64,000 bases of DNA from JAJPJE01 sp963724985 (GCA_963724985.1 CAVRWV010000020.1:93077-157076), one strand, 5' to 3'; shown: positions 1-8,891, counted from the first letter of the stretch. Numbers and translations: made by a program. The notes: generated by a model not told the origin, from the sequence alone.

Positions 1-1081
1 GAACACCGCAGCTTGGCCGGGCGTAATCGCCCTCTGTGGCTGGTCGAAGATGACCGAAACGTAATCTTCGCCGTCAGGCTGAACGGTTCCCGGCGCAGGC
101 TCGTGGCGATGACGAATTTTTGTAGCGACGCGCATCGGTTCCGTCAGTCGCTCGACAGCGATCCAGTTCAGCTTGTGAACGCGCATCGTCTTCGAGTAAA
201 GCTCTTCGCCGCTGCCGACCACCACCTCGCGACGGTCGCCGCGGATTTGCAGAACGTACAAAGGTGATCCGGTCGCAACGCCCAAGCCCTTGCGCTGGCC
301 AACCGTAAAGTTATGAATGCCATGGTGCGTTCCGACTACCTCGCCCGTAGACGTCACCAGTTCGCCGGCCGTATCGGGCAACGCTTCATTCTGCTCGGCA
401 AGATAAGCGTCGATGAAATTTTTGTAATCTCCACCGGGAACAAAGCAGATTTCCTGCGAGTCCGGCTTCTCTGCCAGCGCCAGTCCGTGCTGCTTCGCGA
501 GTTCGCGCACTTCCGGCTTGCGCATTCCGCCCAGCGGAAACAGCGTTCGGCTCAACTGCTCTTGCGTGAGACCGAAACAGAAAGTACGTCTGATCCTTCG
601 CCGTATCAACAGGCCGCTTCAGCAACCAGCGCTCACCAACAGCATCTTGCTCGACTCGCGCGTAATGTCCAGTTGCCAGCATCTCGGCGCCGATCTGTCG
701 CGCAGTAATCAGCAACTGATCGAACTTAAGATGATTGTTGCAGAGACTGCACGGAATCGGTGTTCGTCCCGAAAGGTATTCCTGCACAAACGGACGAACT
801 ACATCGTTCTCGAAACGCTGCTCCTGGTTCACGACGTAATAAGGAATCGCCAGCTTTTCGGCAACACGGCGCGCATCGTAAACGTCGTCGATCGAACAAC
901 AGCGTCCTTGCACGGATTCGGGCATTCCTTCGTGTCCAGCCAGTCTCCGCTGATTCCACAATTGCATCGTCAAGCCCACAACATTGTGGCCTTCCGCGCG
1001 TAGCATCGCCGCAACGGTAGACGAATCCACACCGCCCGACATCGCTACCGCAATTGTCTTCTCACTCAAGACTTCACCCAA
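1..1081 (-). CDS. mnmA: tRNA-specific 2-thiouridylase MnmA (3' end outside window; one-base frameshift)
   Basis: MnmA adenylates and thiolates U34 of Lys, Glu and Gln tRNAs in the cytoplasm. The N-terminal part shows the PP-loop SGGVDSS and the first catalytic Cys in PIPCSLCNNHLKF. The frame breaks after KDQTYFLF. Removing one base at about 575-577 (an extra T of a TTT run on the coding strand) restores FGLTQEQLSRTLFPLGGMRK, the second catalytic Cys in SQEICFV and the C-terminal beta-barrel domain, which runs off the window edge. Translation probably starts at a TTG (1081, or 1069 after GGGTGA). It overlaps the cysteine desulfurase stop by about 8 bases, so the sulfur donor and user are coupled. 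The break is either an indel error or a recent mutation; the family call is firm. Confidence 0.9.
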
Positions 1082-2243
1082 TCCTTACTTCTTCGCGCTT
1101 GTACACCGGACTAATTTCGCGCAGGCGCGAAACCGTCGCTGGCAACATGTTCAGCAGCAAATCAACGTCGTCATTGGTATTCTGTTTGCCCAGGCTAAAG
1201 CGAAGGCTCGCCCGCGCCCGATCTGCACTCAGTCCCATCGCAACCAGCACATGCGAAGGCTCGATCGCTCCCGAAGAACACGCAGCTCCCGTTGAAACCG
1301 CAATTCCCTTCAGGTCAAGCGCGATCACCAACGCTTCGCCCTCAATGCAGTCGAAGTAGATGTTCGTGGTGTTCGGCGTTCGCGGAGCTGACCCGCTGTT
1401 CACGCCCGTCAGATCGACTTGCTGCAAAACCGTGCTCTGAATCCGATCGCGCAGCTCGCGAATCCGATTCACGCTGCCATCGTCAAATCCCCGCTTCGCT
1501 ATCTCTGCCGCTTCACCCAGACCCACAATTCCCGGAACATTCTCCGTTCCTGCACGGCGCGAGCGTTCATGTCTTCCGCCGTAAAGCATCGGTTGCAGCA
1601 GCGTTCCCTTGCGAACGTAGAGCGCGCCAATACCTTGCGGCGCGTGAATCTTGTGCCCGGAAATGCTCAGTAGATCGCATCCCACTTCCTTCACATCGAT
1701 CGGCACTTTCCCGGCGGCCTGAATCGCATCAGTGTGAAAGTAGACATCGGCTTCCGCCGCGATCTTCGCGATCTCGGAAACTGGCTGAATGACTCCAGTC
1801 TCATTGTTCGCCCACATGATGCTGATAAGCTTCGTATTCGGGCGTATTGCACGCTGCAGTTCATCCGGATCGATCAGTCCTTCCCCGCTCACGCGCAGGT
1901 AAGTGACTTCGCACCCCATCGATTCCAGGTGCTTGCAGGCGTTCAGTACCGCGTGATGCTCGATCGCTGACGTGACAATATGATCGCCTGGTTTGGCCAA
2001 TCCAAAGATCGCCAGATTATCGGCTTCCGTCCCTCCGCTGGTGAATACGATCTCCGAACTGCGCGCACCGATCAATTCTGCAACCGACTCGCGCGCCTTC
2101 TCCACCGCAGCTCGAGTTTGCTGCCCATGATGGTGAATGGACGAAGCATTCCCAAACTGCTCCAGGAAATACGGCTGCATCGCTTCCAGGACTTCAGGAA
2201 GCAGCGGCGTAGTCGCGTTATTGTCTAGGTAAGCGCGTCGCAT
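1074..2243 (-). CDS. nifS: cysteine desulfurase, NifS/IscS class
   Basis: This is a PLP enzyme of about 389 residues that strips sulfur from cysteine to a persulfide. It begins at ATG 2243 with MRRAYLDNNATTPLLPEV, the usual NifS N-terminus. The open frame continues upstream to 2489, but that extension has no family similarity and would overlap the divergent gene. The PLP lysine lies in SGHKIHAPQG and the persulfide cysteine in STGAACSSGA. It sits directly before mnmA with an overlapping stop, so its sulfur is most likely relayed to tRNA thiolation. A general Fe-S role is also possible. No nitrogen-fixation genes are present, so the NifS label refers to sequence type only. Confidence 0.93.
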   Translation of the reverse strand: MRRAYLDNNATTPLLPEVLEAMQPYFLEQFGNASSIHHHGQQTRAAVEKARESVAELIGARSSEIVFTSGGTEADNLAIFGLAKPGDHIVTSAIEHHAVLNACKHLESMGCEVTYLRVSGEGLIDPDELQRAIRPNTKLISIMWANNETGVIQPVSEIAKIAAEADVYFHTDAIQAAGKVPIDVKEVGCDLLSISGHKIHAPQGIGALYVRKGTLLQPMLYGGRHERSRRAGTENVPGIVGLGEAAEIAKRGFDDGSVNRIRELRDRIQSTVLQQVDLTGVNSGSAPRTPNTTNIYFDCIEGEALVIALDLKGIAVSTGAACSSGAIEPSHVLVAMGLSADRARASLRFSLGKQNTNDDVDLLLNMLPATVSRLREISPVYKREEVRIG

Positions 2244-2361
2244 GTTCTTGGGATTCCCCAGCGTTGTACTCCTATTGTAACCGCTGGCAAACGGCTTCCG
2301 TTCTTGCCGCTCGAACGATTCACCCTGTAGATTGGATTCACTTGTACGTAAGGGAGACGTT

Positions 2362-3027
2362 TTGTTACGCCTATTTGCCCTGCTTTTAACCTGCGCCGCG
2401 CTCGTTTCAGCCGCCTTCGCCCAAGCCACTTCCTCGAGTAATCTGCCGCAGCCAGCGGCGTCGACGGCCGAACTCCCCACCGGAACCAATGAGTTTGGTG
2501 TTTGGGCAGGCTATTCGCCGACATCTCCGCACGGAATCGGAATCAGCTCCGATCGCAAGCTGTTCCTGTTAAACGGGTCTTATGCTCGCGTCATTGGCAA
2601 TACGAAGACGGTTGCGATCAAGTACACGTTCGATGTCGTGCCGGTCGCTCTGATAACACAGCCCGCCGAAACATTCGTCACCAACTCTGGTGCATTGATC
2701 TCTCACAACGCACAGACCGTCTATGGCGGCGGCCTGAATCCGATCGGCTTCCAGTTCAACTTCCGGCGCGGTCACAAATGGCAGCCGTTCGCCAACGCGC
2801 ATGGCGGATTCCTGTATTTCGCACAGCAGGTTCCCGTCATCGACTCATCGCAATACAACTTCACCTTCAGCTTCGGCGGAGGCGTACAAGTCTTCTCCGG
2901 AGAGCGTAGCTCGTTCTCGCTCGGATACCGGTACTACCATCTTTCGAATGCGAATACTGGCGATCGCAATCCCGGAGTTGACGCGAACCTCTTCTATGCG
3001 GCCTTCACGCTGTTCAAACGCCATTAA
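2362..3027 (+). CDS. PagL-like lipid A 3-O-deacylase / acyloxyacyl hydrolase family outer-membrane protein
   Basis: This is an exported protein of about 221 residues. A TTG at 2362 is the preferred start. AAGGGAG lies five bases upstream, and the product then opens with a clean signal peptide (LLRLFALLLTCAALVSAAFA, cut before Q). An ATG at 2332 would put charged residues in front and has no ribosome site. The C-terminal part is rich in alternating aromatic strands. It contains YRYYHLSNANTGDRNPG, matching the His-x-Ser-Asn active-site region of PagL, which removes the 3-O acyl chain of lipid A in the outer membrane. The PagL acidic residue is not clearly placed, so activity is inferred. It is divergent from the cysteine desulfurase. 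Confidence 0.72.
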   Translation: MLRLFALLLTCAALVSAAFAQATSSSNLPQPAASTAELPTGTNEFGVWAGYSPTSPHGIGISSDRKLFLLNGSYARVIGNTKTVAIKYTFDVVPVALITQPAETFVTNSGALISHNAQTVYGGGLNPIGFQFNFRRGHKWQPFANAHGGFLYFAQQVPVIDSSQYNFTFSFGGGVQVFSGERSSFSLGYRYYHLSNANTGDRNPGVDANLFYAAFTLFKRH

Positions 3028-3030
3028 AGC

Positions 3031-3059
3031 AAAGAAAAAGCCCGGATTTCTCCGGGCTT
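3031..3059 (-). terminator. intrinsic terminator of the citrate synthase gene
   Basis: The stem AAGCCCGG / CCGGGCTT (3038-3045 and 3052-3059) has a six-base loop. The A-rich run at 3031-3039 gives a U tract on the minus strand. It lies between the convergent ends at 3027 and 3078 and mainly serves the leftward gene. Confidence 0.75.
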
Positions 3060-3077
3060 GTTGAGTCGCAGCCATTC

Positions 3078-4223
3078 TTAGCCAGAGTGGCGTTCACCAA
3101 TCGGCACATATTTTTGCGGATAGAGCATCCCGATGTATTCCGCGCGGGGGCGAATCAGTCGATTGTCGTCAAGCTGCTCGATGACATGCGCTGTCCAACC
3201 CGAGACGCGTGATACTGCGAAGATTGGTGTAAAGAGATCAAGATCGATTCCCAACGTGTGGTACGTGGACGCAGAGTAGAAGTCTACGTTCGCGTTGAGC
3301 TTCTTATCTTCGTTGATGAACTGTTCGATCCGGCGCGAAATCTCAAACCACTTTGGCTCGCCGCTCGATTCTCCCAATTCCTTGGACATCTTGCGTAGGT
3401 GCGTCGCCCGCGGGTCTTCGGTGTGATACACGCGATGACCGAAACCAGGAACCTTCTTCTTCTGTGCCAGCATGCCGCGAACGTACTCGACGGGATCTGC
3501 CCCGGAGCGATCAATCGCTTCCAGGATGCGGAACACTGCCTCATTCGCGCCGCCGTGTAACGGTCCCTTGAGGGTGCCTATGGCGGAGGTGACCGCCGAA
3601 TGCATGTCGGAAAGCGTCGCAGCGGTTACGCGAGCCGCAAACGTCGAAGCGTTCAGCTCGTGATCCGCATGCAGAATAAGCGCCACATCAAAAGCTCGGG
3701 CAGCTGTCCCTGACGGACGTTCGCCGGTTAGCATGTACAGGAAGTTAGCGGAATGGTTCAGAAAGCGGTCAGGTTCGACCAGCGGCAGTCCCTTGCGGAT
3801 CCGATCGTAGTAGGCCACGATCATGGAAATCTGCGCCGTCAGCCGGATCGCTTTGCGAACGTTGGCCTCGTGGTCATTCGTCTTTTCTTCGGGATCAAAG
3901 AAGGCCAGCGCGGAGACGACCGTTCTGAGGACGTCCATGGGTAGCGCGTGCCCTGGCGCCTGCCGGAGCAAACTGATGATGCCGGCGTCGAGCTTGCTCT
4001 CTCGCCACAGGGAAATCGATAATTCCTGCAATTCCTTCTGCGACGGCAGCCTGCCAAACCACAATAAGTAGCAGACCTCTTCAAATGTGGAATGATCCGC
4101 CAGATCATGAATGTCGTAGCCGCGGTAGGAAAGGACACCGCGTTCACCGTCAATGAAGCAGATCCCCGAATTCGCGGCGACAATTCCTTCCAGCCCCTTC
4201 GCCGCCGAGACAATCGTCGACAT
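3078..4223 (-). CDS. gltA: citrate synthase (short, type II-like form)
   Basis: This 381-residue enzyme condenses acetyl-CoA with oxaloacetate. The catalytic set is visible: His in HGGANEAVF, His in GFGHRVYHTEDPRA and Asp in NVDFYSASTYHTLGID. SGWTAHVIEQ sits near the C-terminus and HADHELNASTF in the large domain. The length fits the roughly 370-380 residue class shared by Gram-positive, archaeal and 2-methylcitrate synthases. Methylcitrate synthase activity is therefore possible, but no prp genes are nearby. The gene is monocistronic, with its own terminator downstream and 336 bases of non-coding sequence upstream. Confidence 0.9.
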   Translation of the reverse strand: MSTIVSAAKGLEGIVAANSGICFIDGERGVLSYRGYDIHDLADHSTFEEVCYLLWFGRLPSQKELQELSISLWRESKLDAGIISLLRQAPGHALPMDVLRTVVSALAFFDPEEKTNDHEANVRKAIRLTAQISMIVAYYDRIRKGLPLVEPDRFLNHSANFLYMLTGERPSGTAARAFDVALILHADHELNASTFAARVTAATLSDMHSAVTSAIGTLKGPLHGGANEAVFRILEAIDRSGADPVEYVRGMLAQKKKVPGFGHRVYHTEDPRATHLRKMSKELGESSGEPKWFEISRRIEQFINEDKKLNANVDFYSASTYHTLGIDLDLFTPIFAVSRVSGWTAHVIEQLDDNRLIRPRAEYIGMLYPQKYVPIGERHSG

Positions 4224-4559
4224 ATTTCCTCTCAGAAACTGAATAAGTAGTTATCAGAACAGATGCTTCAGACTCGATGTGAGTATCCTGAGGTCGATCC
4301 GCCCCCACTTCGGCTTCTCCCACAATCTCTCAGCAAACAAACCTTTATATCGGAAAAGACACCGCTTTTCCAATCAGGCCCTTCCCCTGTAACGCTCTTG
4401 TCGGTCGCTTTCGCCTGACTTCGATGCTGTCCGACAAGCGGATACCGGAAGGCGTACGAGGTGCTGGTATCTGACATCATGCAACGGCCATTGAGGTGTG
4501 ACTCTCATCACGACGGTGAGTGAGGGCAAAACTTCCAGGATGGTCTGGGTTGATAGGCC
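4224..4559. other. intergenic region without a recognised gene
   Basis: These 336 bases lie between the start of citrate synthase and the end of the RsbW-like gene, both leftward. A 70-codon open frame at 4268-4480 has no ribosome site or family features. The stretch must hold the citrate synthase promoter, but no convincing -35/-10 pair was identified. Confidence 0.5.
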
Positions 4560-4997
4560 CTACTTCTTGCGCATGTAAATCTCGGTTCCGCCGTTTCGAA
4601 CCTGTACTTCATCCATCAGTTCGTTGATGAGGTATATGCCGCGTCCGTGGTTGGAGTAGAGGTTTTCGCCGTTCGTGGGATTCGGGATCGACATCGGATC
4701 GTAGCCCTGTCCGGGATCGCGAACAACGATAAGGATGCCGTGCTGTTCATCACACCCGACACAGCATTCGATATTCTTGCAAGGATCGTTCTGGCACCCG
4801 TGCTTGATTGCATTCGCCAGCGCTTCGCGAAGCGCAGTCTCGATTTCCAGTTCCTTGCCTTCGGCACACTTCATCTCCGATGCCAAAGCCAGAATGCTTT
4901 GCACAACGGCGCTGATCTTATTTACATCTGCTTTCAGGCTTATATCGATGCGAACCGACAATTTGTCTTTGTCGAACTCGACCCTATCCATTGGCAT
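4560..4997 (-). CDS. RsbW-like ATP-binding protein (anti-sigma / serine kinase fold)
   Basis: This is a small GHKL-type ATPase domain of about 145 residues. The N box is EALANAIKHG, G1 is DPGQGYDPM and G2 is GRGIYLINEL. Such proteins bind a sigma factor or phosphorylate an antagonist in partner-switching circuits. An odd cysteine-rich insert (CQNDPCKNIECCVGC) follows the N box and could bind a metal. The start is uncertain: ATGs at 4997 and 4991 suit the domain, while an upstream ATG at 5090 adds a basic, unrelated stretch. It follows fliS in the same direction after 134 bases, so it may act on motility or stress regulation. No antagonist or sigma factor is adjacent. Confidence 0.75.
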   Translation of the reverse strand: MPMDRVEFDKDKLSVRIDISLKADVNKISAVVQSILALASEMKCAEGKELEIETALREALANAIKHGCQNDPCKNIECCVGCDEQHGILIVVRDPGQGYDPMSIPNPTNGENLYSNHGRGIYLINELMDEVQVRNGGTEIYMRKK

Positions 4998-5131
4998 CCC
5001 GTGCGGCCCGCCTCTCAGCCCCTTCTTGAGTTGAACTGATTGTAGCTGGGTTCCCTGCACTCGAACAGAGGCACGCTTACGGAAGGGCAAAACCGAAGTT
5101 TTTGGGGCAGATTACGAACGGATAACAGGGT

Positions 5132-5557
5132 TTATGCGGTCCAACTCGCGGATGAAACATTAGACTCGGTTGGAGTCACCGCTTCCTTGCGCATTTGGTC
5201 ATCCACCTGGCGCCATGCATCACAAATCTCGCTCATGTGGCCGATAACCGAATCCAGAATCGGCGCCGATGCCTTCATGTGCCCTTCCATGACCTTGGCC
5301 CGCATCACCGAATAGAACCGATCCAACTCCTGGGCCGGCCCTCCGCCTTGTTCACGGTTGAGCGTACCCTGAAGATATCCGAGAACCGTAAGCGCATGCT
5401 GTAGTTCGGCCGATCTCTTCTCGACGTTTCCTTCGCGAATGGCAGCTACAGCTCCGGCAAGATCGGCGACGATCGCCTCATAGAGTGCAATCACAAGTCC
5501 GATTTTCGAGGCGCCGTTTGCCTGTGTCTTGCGATAGGTTTGCGTAAAGTCGATCAT
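5132..5557 (-). CDS. fliS: flagellar export chaperone FliS
   Basis: This 141-residue, mostly helical protein opens with MIDFTQTYRKTQ and has the FliS core LVIALYEAIVADLAGAV. FliS binds the C-terminal helix of flagellin in the cytoplasm and keeps it unfolded for export. The start codon overlaps the fliD stop by four bases, so the two are translationally coupled. The C-terminal tail (TPTESNVSSASWTA) is variable. The order flaG-fliD-fliS matches the standard filament-assembly operon. Confidence 0.93.
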   Translation of the reverse strand: MIDFTQTYRKTQANGASKIGLVIALYEAIVADLAGAVAAIREGNVEKRSAELQHALTVLGYLQGTLNREQGGGPAQELDRFYSVMRAKVMEGHMKASAPILDSVIGHMSEICDAWRQVDDQMRKEAVTPTESNVSSASWTA

Positions 5558-6909
5558 TTCGAACTCGAATTGATGCTGGCAGACGGCAGCGAAGCGAGAA
5601 CGGCATTGATCTGGTCCATGGTTGTGGGATAACTGCGAAGCAAAGCATCCACCTGCTCGAACTGTGTCATCAACGACTGCTCTTCCGTATCCAGACGCGT
5701 ATTCATATCGTCGATCTGATTCTGTAAAGACGTATTCGTGTCGCTGATACCCTTCAGGTCCACCGTAACCGCGCCGCTGCTGGAATCAAGCATTCCCTTG
5801 AGAGTTGCATTTAAGGTCTGTGAGAATCCCTGCGGCGTAGTTGACTGGAAGAAATTCTGAACGGCGCTGTAGTTGCTCGCCAGCGCTGATTCCAGCTTTC
5901 CGCTGTCCACGCTAAGTGTGCCGTCGTCCTGCATATTGACACCCAGCGAAACGAGGCTGGCGATGCCATTATTGTTGCTCATCGAATAGCTCAGGCTTCC
6001 GAGCAGCGTCTCCTGAATCGTGCGCAGCGAGCTGTCGCCTGATAACGGTCCCGAGGTCTTGGAAGTTGGATCATAAGTGAATTGGGCACTAATCGCCTGT
6101 ATAGCGGAGTTATAGGCGCTCACAAAACTGTTGACAGCTTGTTCGGCCTGCGAGGAATCCGCCGCTACCGTCAAGGTCGCTGTGCCAGTGGTGGAACCGG
6201 TAAGACTCAGAGTCACACCGGGGATGACGGTACTGATGGTATTGCTGGCGCTGTCAATCTGAACGCCATCTACTGTTAGTGACGCATCTTTCGCCGACGA
6301 AGATTCCTGAAAACCTAAGCCGACCGAATCCGAAGAAACTGCGATTTCATTGGATGTGCCGGTGTCCTTGCCAATCAGAGTCAGCCTGGAGCCGTTCGCG
6401 TCGCTTATGACATTCGCGGTAATCCCTGAATTCTTCGCGTTGATATTGTTGGCAACCGTCTGCAACGAATCGCCGCTGGAAACGCTAATCGTCACCGCCG
6501 GACTTGATCCTAACTGCAAAGTGAACGAACCAGCCGATAAGCTCGTGCTGGCGCTGAGAGGCTTGGTATACCAGGAAGACCGACTGGCCATATGATCAAC
6601 TGAAATCTGATGCTGCGATATCACGGCAGAAGATGTAGCCGTTGCGCTGATCGCGCTGGATTGTGACGACATAGCGCTGCGAGCCGCCAGGCTGCCGGTG
6701 TAGTCCCCCAGCGACTGCACAACATCTTCCAGTCTTTGCAGCTTCGTCTGAATATCTGTTAAAGCCGATGTCTCGGACGCCAAGTCCGTCTGTTGCTGCT
6801 GCATCTGAGTAAGCGGCGCCTTCTGCAAAGACATCAGTTGATCTACCGTGCTCTGCACGTCAATGCCGCTTCCCGAGGTTAAACTGCCGATATTCAGTTG
6901 CAGTGCCAT
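5554..6909 (-). CDS. fliD: flagellar filament cap protein FliD (HAP2)
   Basis: This 451-residue secreted cap protein polymerises flagellin at the filament tip. The N-terminal FliD_N block has SLTSGSGIDVQSTVDQLMSL followed by a helical region. The centre is Ser/Thr/Gly-rich beta domain. The C-terminal FliD_C block ends with helices around LMTQFEQVDALLRSYPTTMD. There is no Sec signal, as expected for type III export. AAGG precedes the ATG at a workable distance. It lies 10 bases after flaG and overlaps fliS by four bases. Confidence 0.95.
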   Translation of the reverse strand: MALQLNIGSLTSGSGIDVQSTVDQLMSLQKAPLTQMQQQQTDLASETSALTDIQTKLQRLEDVVQSLGDYTGSLAARSAMSSQSSAISATATSSAVISQHQISVDHMASRSSWYTKPLSASTSLSAGSFTLQLGSSPAVTISVSSGDSLQTVANNINAKNSGITANVISDANGSRLTLIGKDTGTSNEIAVSSDSVGLGFQESSSAKDASLTVDGVQIDSASNTISTVIPGVTLSLTGSTTGTATLTVAADSSQAEQAVNSFVSAYNSAIQAISAQFTYDPTSKTSGPLSGDSSLRTIQETLLGSLSYSMSNNNGIASLVSLGVNMQDDGTLSVDSGKLESALASNYSAVQNFFQSTTPQGFSQTLNATLKGMLDSSSGAVTVDLKGISDTNTSLQNQIDDMNTRLDTEEQSLMTQFEQVDALLRSYPTTMDQINAVLASLPSASINSSSK

Positions 6910-6919
6910 GTTCAGCCTT

Positions 6920-7237
6920 CTATGACTTCACATCGAGTTTCGGTTTCTGGATCTCCTGCTGGAGCAGTTGCTCGATGCTGTTTTCGACACTCAGCACCTG
7001 CTGCGACGGGACCTGCGAAATAATGGCTCCCGTATTGTTATCCACCAGCCGGTAGACCGTATTCTGTCCATCGTCAGTCTCGCGTGTCATCTTGAGGGAA
7101 CTCTCCGAAGAAACCGCCGCCGATGCCGGTTGGGCGCTGCTTCTCGAGTTGGTCTCCTTTGGAATAGCAGGCTTCTGGCCGCGATCCTGCGTGTCAGCCA
7201 CCGCAATCGCTGATATTGATTCGATCCGCATACTCAC
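6920..7237 (-). CDS. flaG: FlaG family flagellar protein
   Basis: This is a 105-residue protein with a low-complexity Ser/Ala N-terminal half. The conserved FlaG block is VYRLVDNNTGAIISQVPSQQ followed by an amphipathic helix. FlaG proteins influence filament length; the molecular role is poorly defined. The ATG has a strong GGAGGTGAGT ribosome site directly upstream. It is the first gene of the flaG-fliD-fliS operon, just downstream of the flagellin terminator. Confidence 0.85.
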   Translation of the reverse strand: MSMRIESISAIAVADTQDRGQKPAIPKETNSRSSAQPASAAVSSESSLKMTRETDDGQNTVYRLVDNNTGAIISQVPSQQVLSVENSIEQLLQQEIQKPKLDVKS

Positions 7238-7295
7238 CTCCGCTTGCCTGACAGAACCTGTGAGAGGTAATGAGTTCGCGATCGGCTTTTACGAC

Positions 7296-7329
7296 AAAGC
7301 AGCCCGGGCCTCTTCGACCCGGGCGCTTT
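7296..7329 (-). terminator. intrinsic terminator of flagellin
   Basis: The near-perfect stem AAAGCAGCCCGGG (7296-7307 region) pairs with CCCGGGCGCTTT (7318-7329). It sits 10 bases after the flagellin stop, so the abundant flagellin message is separated from flaG-fliD-fliS. Confidence 0.75.
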
Positions 7330-7339
7330 CGTCTTCAAC

Positions 7340-8521
7340 TTACTTCAGCAGAGACAGCACCGATTGCTGCATCTGGTTGGCCTGCGCCAGGGCAGAAATG
7401 CCGGTCTGGCTCAGGATGTTGTACTTCGTCAAGTTCGCGACTTCCGACGGGATGTCGGCGGCGCGGATTCCATCCTCAGCAGCGGACAGGTTCTGCACCT
7501 GGTTGCTGATAACCGTAGACGCGCTGGTCAGGCGGTTCATGATCGCGCCGAGATTGCCACGATCGGCAGCTACGTTCGAGATCGCGCTGGTGATCTTCGT
7601 CAGCGCAGACTGCGCATTTGCGGCCGAGGTCAAATCGACGCCGGCGGCCGTGAGATCGACCGGCGTGAGACCGGTGCTGAATCCGATGCTGGATGCGGAC
7701 AAGCTTCCAATCACGACATTGATTGGGCTGCTGCCGGCACTAGTCCCGTCGCTCAGGTACACGGCACTTCCGCCGCTCACAGTTGCTTTCGTAACTGCTC
7801 CTGCTTCAGCGATCCCGCTGCTGATGACGATGCTGCCATTGCCGGTCTTGTCATTGACCTTCAAGTGGCCGGTGGGATCCAAGCTGACGTTAACGTTGAC
7901 ATTGCTCGATCCCGCGCCGGTATTGAAATAATCCATCATCGTCTGGAAGGTGTCGGTACCTGCACCTGCAGCGGTGAAAGTGGAACTCTTGCCTGTATCG
8001 GTATCAGTTATGGTGAAAGTCTCGTTGCCTGCGAGCGTGTTAGCGTTGGTTTTGCCACCAGTTGCGCCAACCCAGTTGTTAGGATCGGTTGTTCCCGCGC
8101 CGCCGCCGAACACCTGCGTCCCGTTGTAGGTGGTGTTCGAACCGATACGGCCGATTTCAGCCTTGATCGCCAGGAATTCAGCGTCCAGTGCTTTGCGTTG
8201 AGTATCGCTGACTGTGCCGGTAGCCGATTCAGTGGCCAGTGTCACGGCGCGATTGAGCAGCGTTGTTACCTGCGCCATGGCGCCATCGGCGACCTGAAGC
8301 ATGCCAACGCCGTCTGTCGCATTGCGAGCGGATTGGGTAAGAGCGGTAACGTTCGCGTGTAAACCATCGGCAATAGCCAGGCCTGCTGCGTCGTCCGCAC
8401 CTGAGTTGATGCGCGATCCCGAGGACAAACGGAAAAGCGTCTTTTGTAAGTTGGAATTTGTAACCGACAGTTGGTTCTGTGCGGCTAAGGACGGGATGTT
8501 GGTCAGAATGCTGAGTGCCAT
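7340..8521 (-). CDS. fliC: flagellin
   Basis: This 393-residue filament subunit has the conserved N-terminal D0/D1 coiled coil (MALSILTNIPSLAAQNQL, then LFRLSSGSRINSGADDAAG). The C-terminal helix is LSQTGISALAQANQMQQS. The centre is a variable, Gly/Thr/Ser-rich surface domain. ATG 8521 is the start: GAGAGGAG lies seven bases upstream and the family N-terminus begins there. An open frame to 8761 is spurious. A sigma-28-type promoter lies about 155-180 bases upstream, leaving a long structured leader. Only one flagellin gene is seen in the window. Confidence 0.96.
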   Translation of the reverse strand: MALSILTNIPSLAAQNQLSVTNSNLQKTLFRLSSGSRINSGADDAAGLAIADGLHANVTALTQSARNATDGVGMLQVADGAMAQVTTLLNRAVTLATESATGTVSDTQRKALDAEFLAIKAEIGRIGSNTTYNGTQVFGGGAGTTDPNNWVGATGGKTNANTLAGNETFTITDTDTGKSSTFTAAGAGTDTFQTMMDYFNTGAGSSNVNVNVSLDPTGHLKVNDKTGNGSIVISSGIAEAGAVTKATVSGGSAVYLSDGTSAGSSPINVVIGSLSASSIGFSTGLTPVDLTAAGVDLTSAANAQSALTKITSAISNVAADRGNLGAIMNRLTSASTVISNQVQNLSAAEDGIRAADIPSEVANLTKYNILSQTGISALAQANQMQQSVLSLLK

Positions 8522-8540
8522 AAGCTGACTCCTCTCAATG

Positions 8541-8556
8541 TCCGCCATTAGGCGGA
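8541..8556 (-). other. hairpin in the flagellin leader
   Basis: TCCGCC ATTA GGCGGA forms a six-base-pair hairpin that ends about ten bases upstream of the flagellin ribosome site. GGA triplets lie in and next to it, as in CsrA-type sites. A regulatory role is inferred only from position. Confidence 0.4.
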
Positions 8557-8675
8557 ATGGTGTCGCATTCGGTCCCGTCCTGCTCACACGCCAATCGAAT
8601 CCCAGAACGTGCGGGCGAGCGGTTCGTCTGCCGCCCGTTGCCGGCTGACGGAACCTGAACTTGCGTTCGCAGAAA

Positions 8676-8702
8676 CCATCGGCACTCCTGAGAATTGCTT
8701 TA
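8676..8702 (-). promoter_or_regulatory. sigma-28 (FliA) type promoter of flagellin
   Basis: On the minus strand TAAAGCAA is followed by exactly 11 bases and GCCGATGG. The known FliA consensus is TAAAGTTT-N11-GCCGATAA. It points at the flagellin gene, with transcription predicted to begin near 8669 and leave about 150 bases of leader. Confidence 0.65.
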
Positions 8703-8793
8703 AGTTCGGCCCCGATTTTCGGCAATAGAATTGCCCCTCGCTGTTGTCGCAGAAGTGCCATTACCTTCGATACTCCACAGTCCTCCTTCTTTA

Positions 8794-8820
8794 TTCAGTT
8801 CATCTGCCCGCTGCCGATAG
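8794..8820 (+). promoter_or_regulatory. possible sigma-28 type promoter for flbD-motA-motB
   Basis: TTCAGTTC, 11 bases, then GCCGATAG. The -10 is seven of eight to the FliA consensus and the spacing is exact, but the -35 is weak (five of eight). It faces the motility genes that start at 8892. Confidence 0.4.
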
Positions 8821-8891
8821 CACAAACAAATACGAAACCAGGAGTTCACGGTGCGTAATTACGCCAACAAGACTGAAACCGGTGCAAGGCC

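Noticed and set aside
2244..2489. N-terminal extension of the cysteine desulfurase
   Set aside because: It is not similar to the family, overlaps the divergent gene and lacks a ribosome site.
4268..4480. 70-codon minus-strand open frame
   Set aside because: No ribosome site, no recognisable domain and atypical composition.
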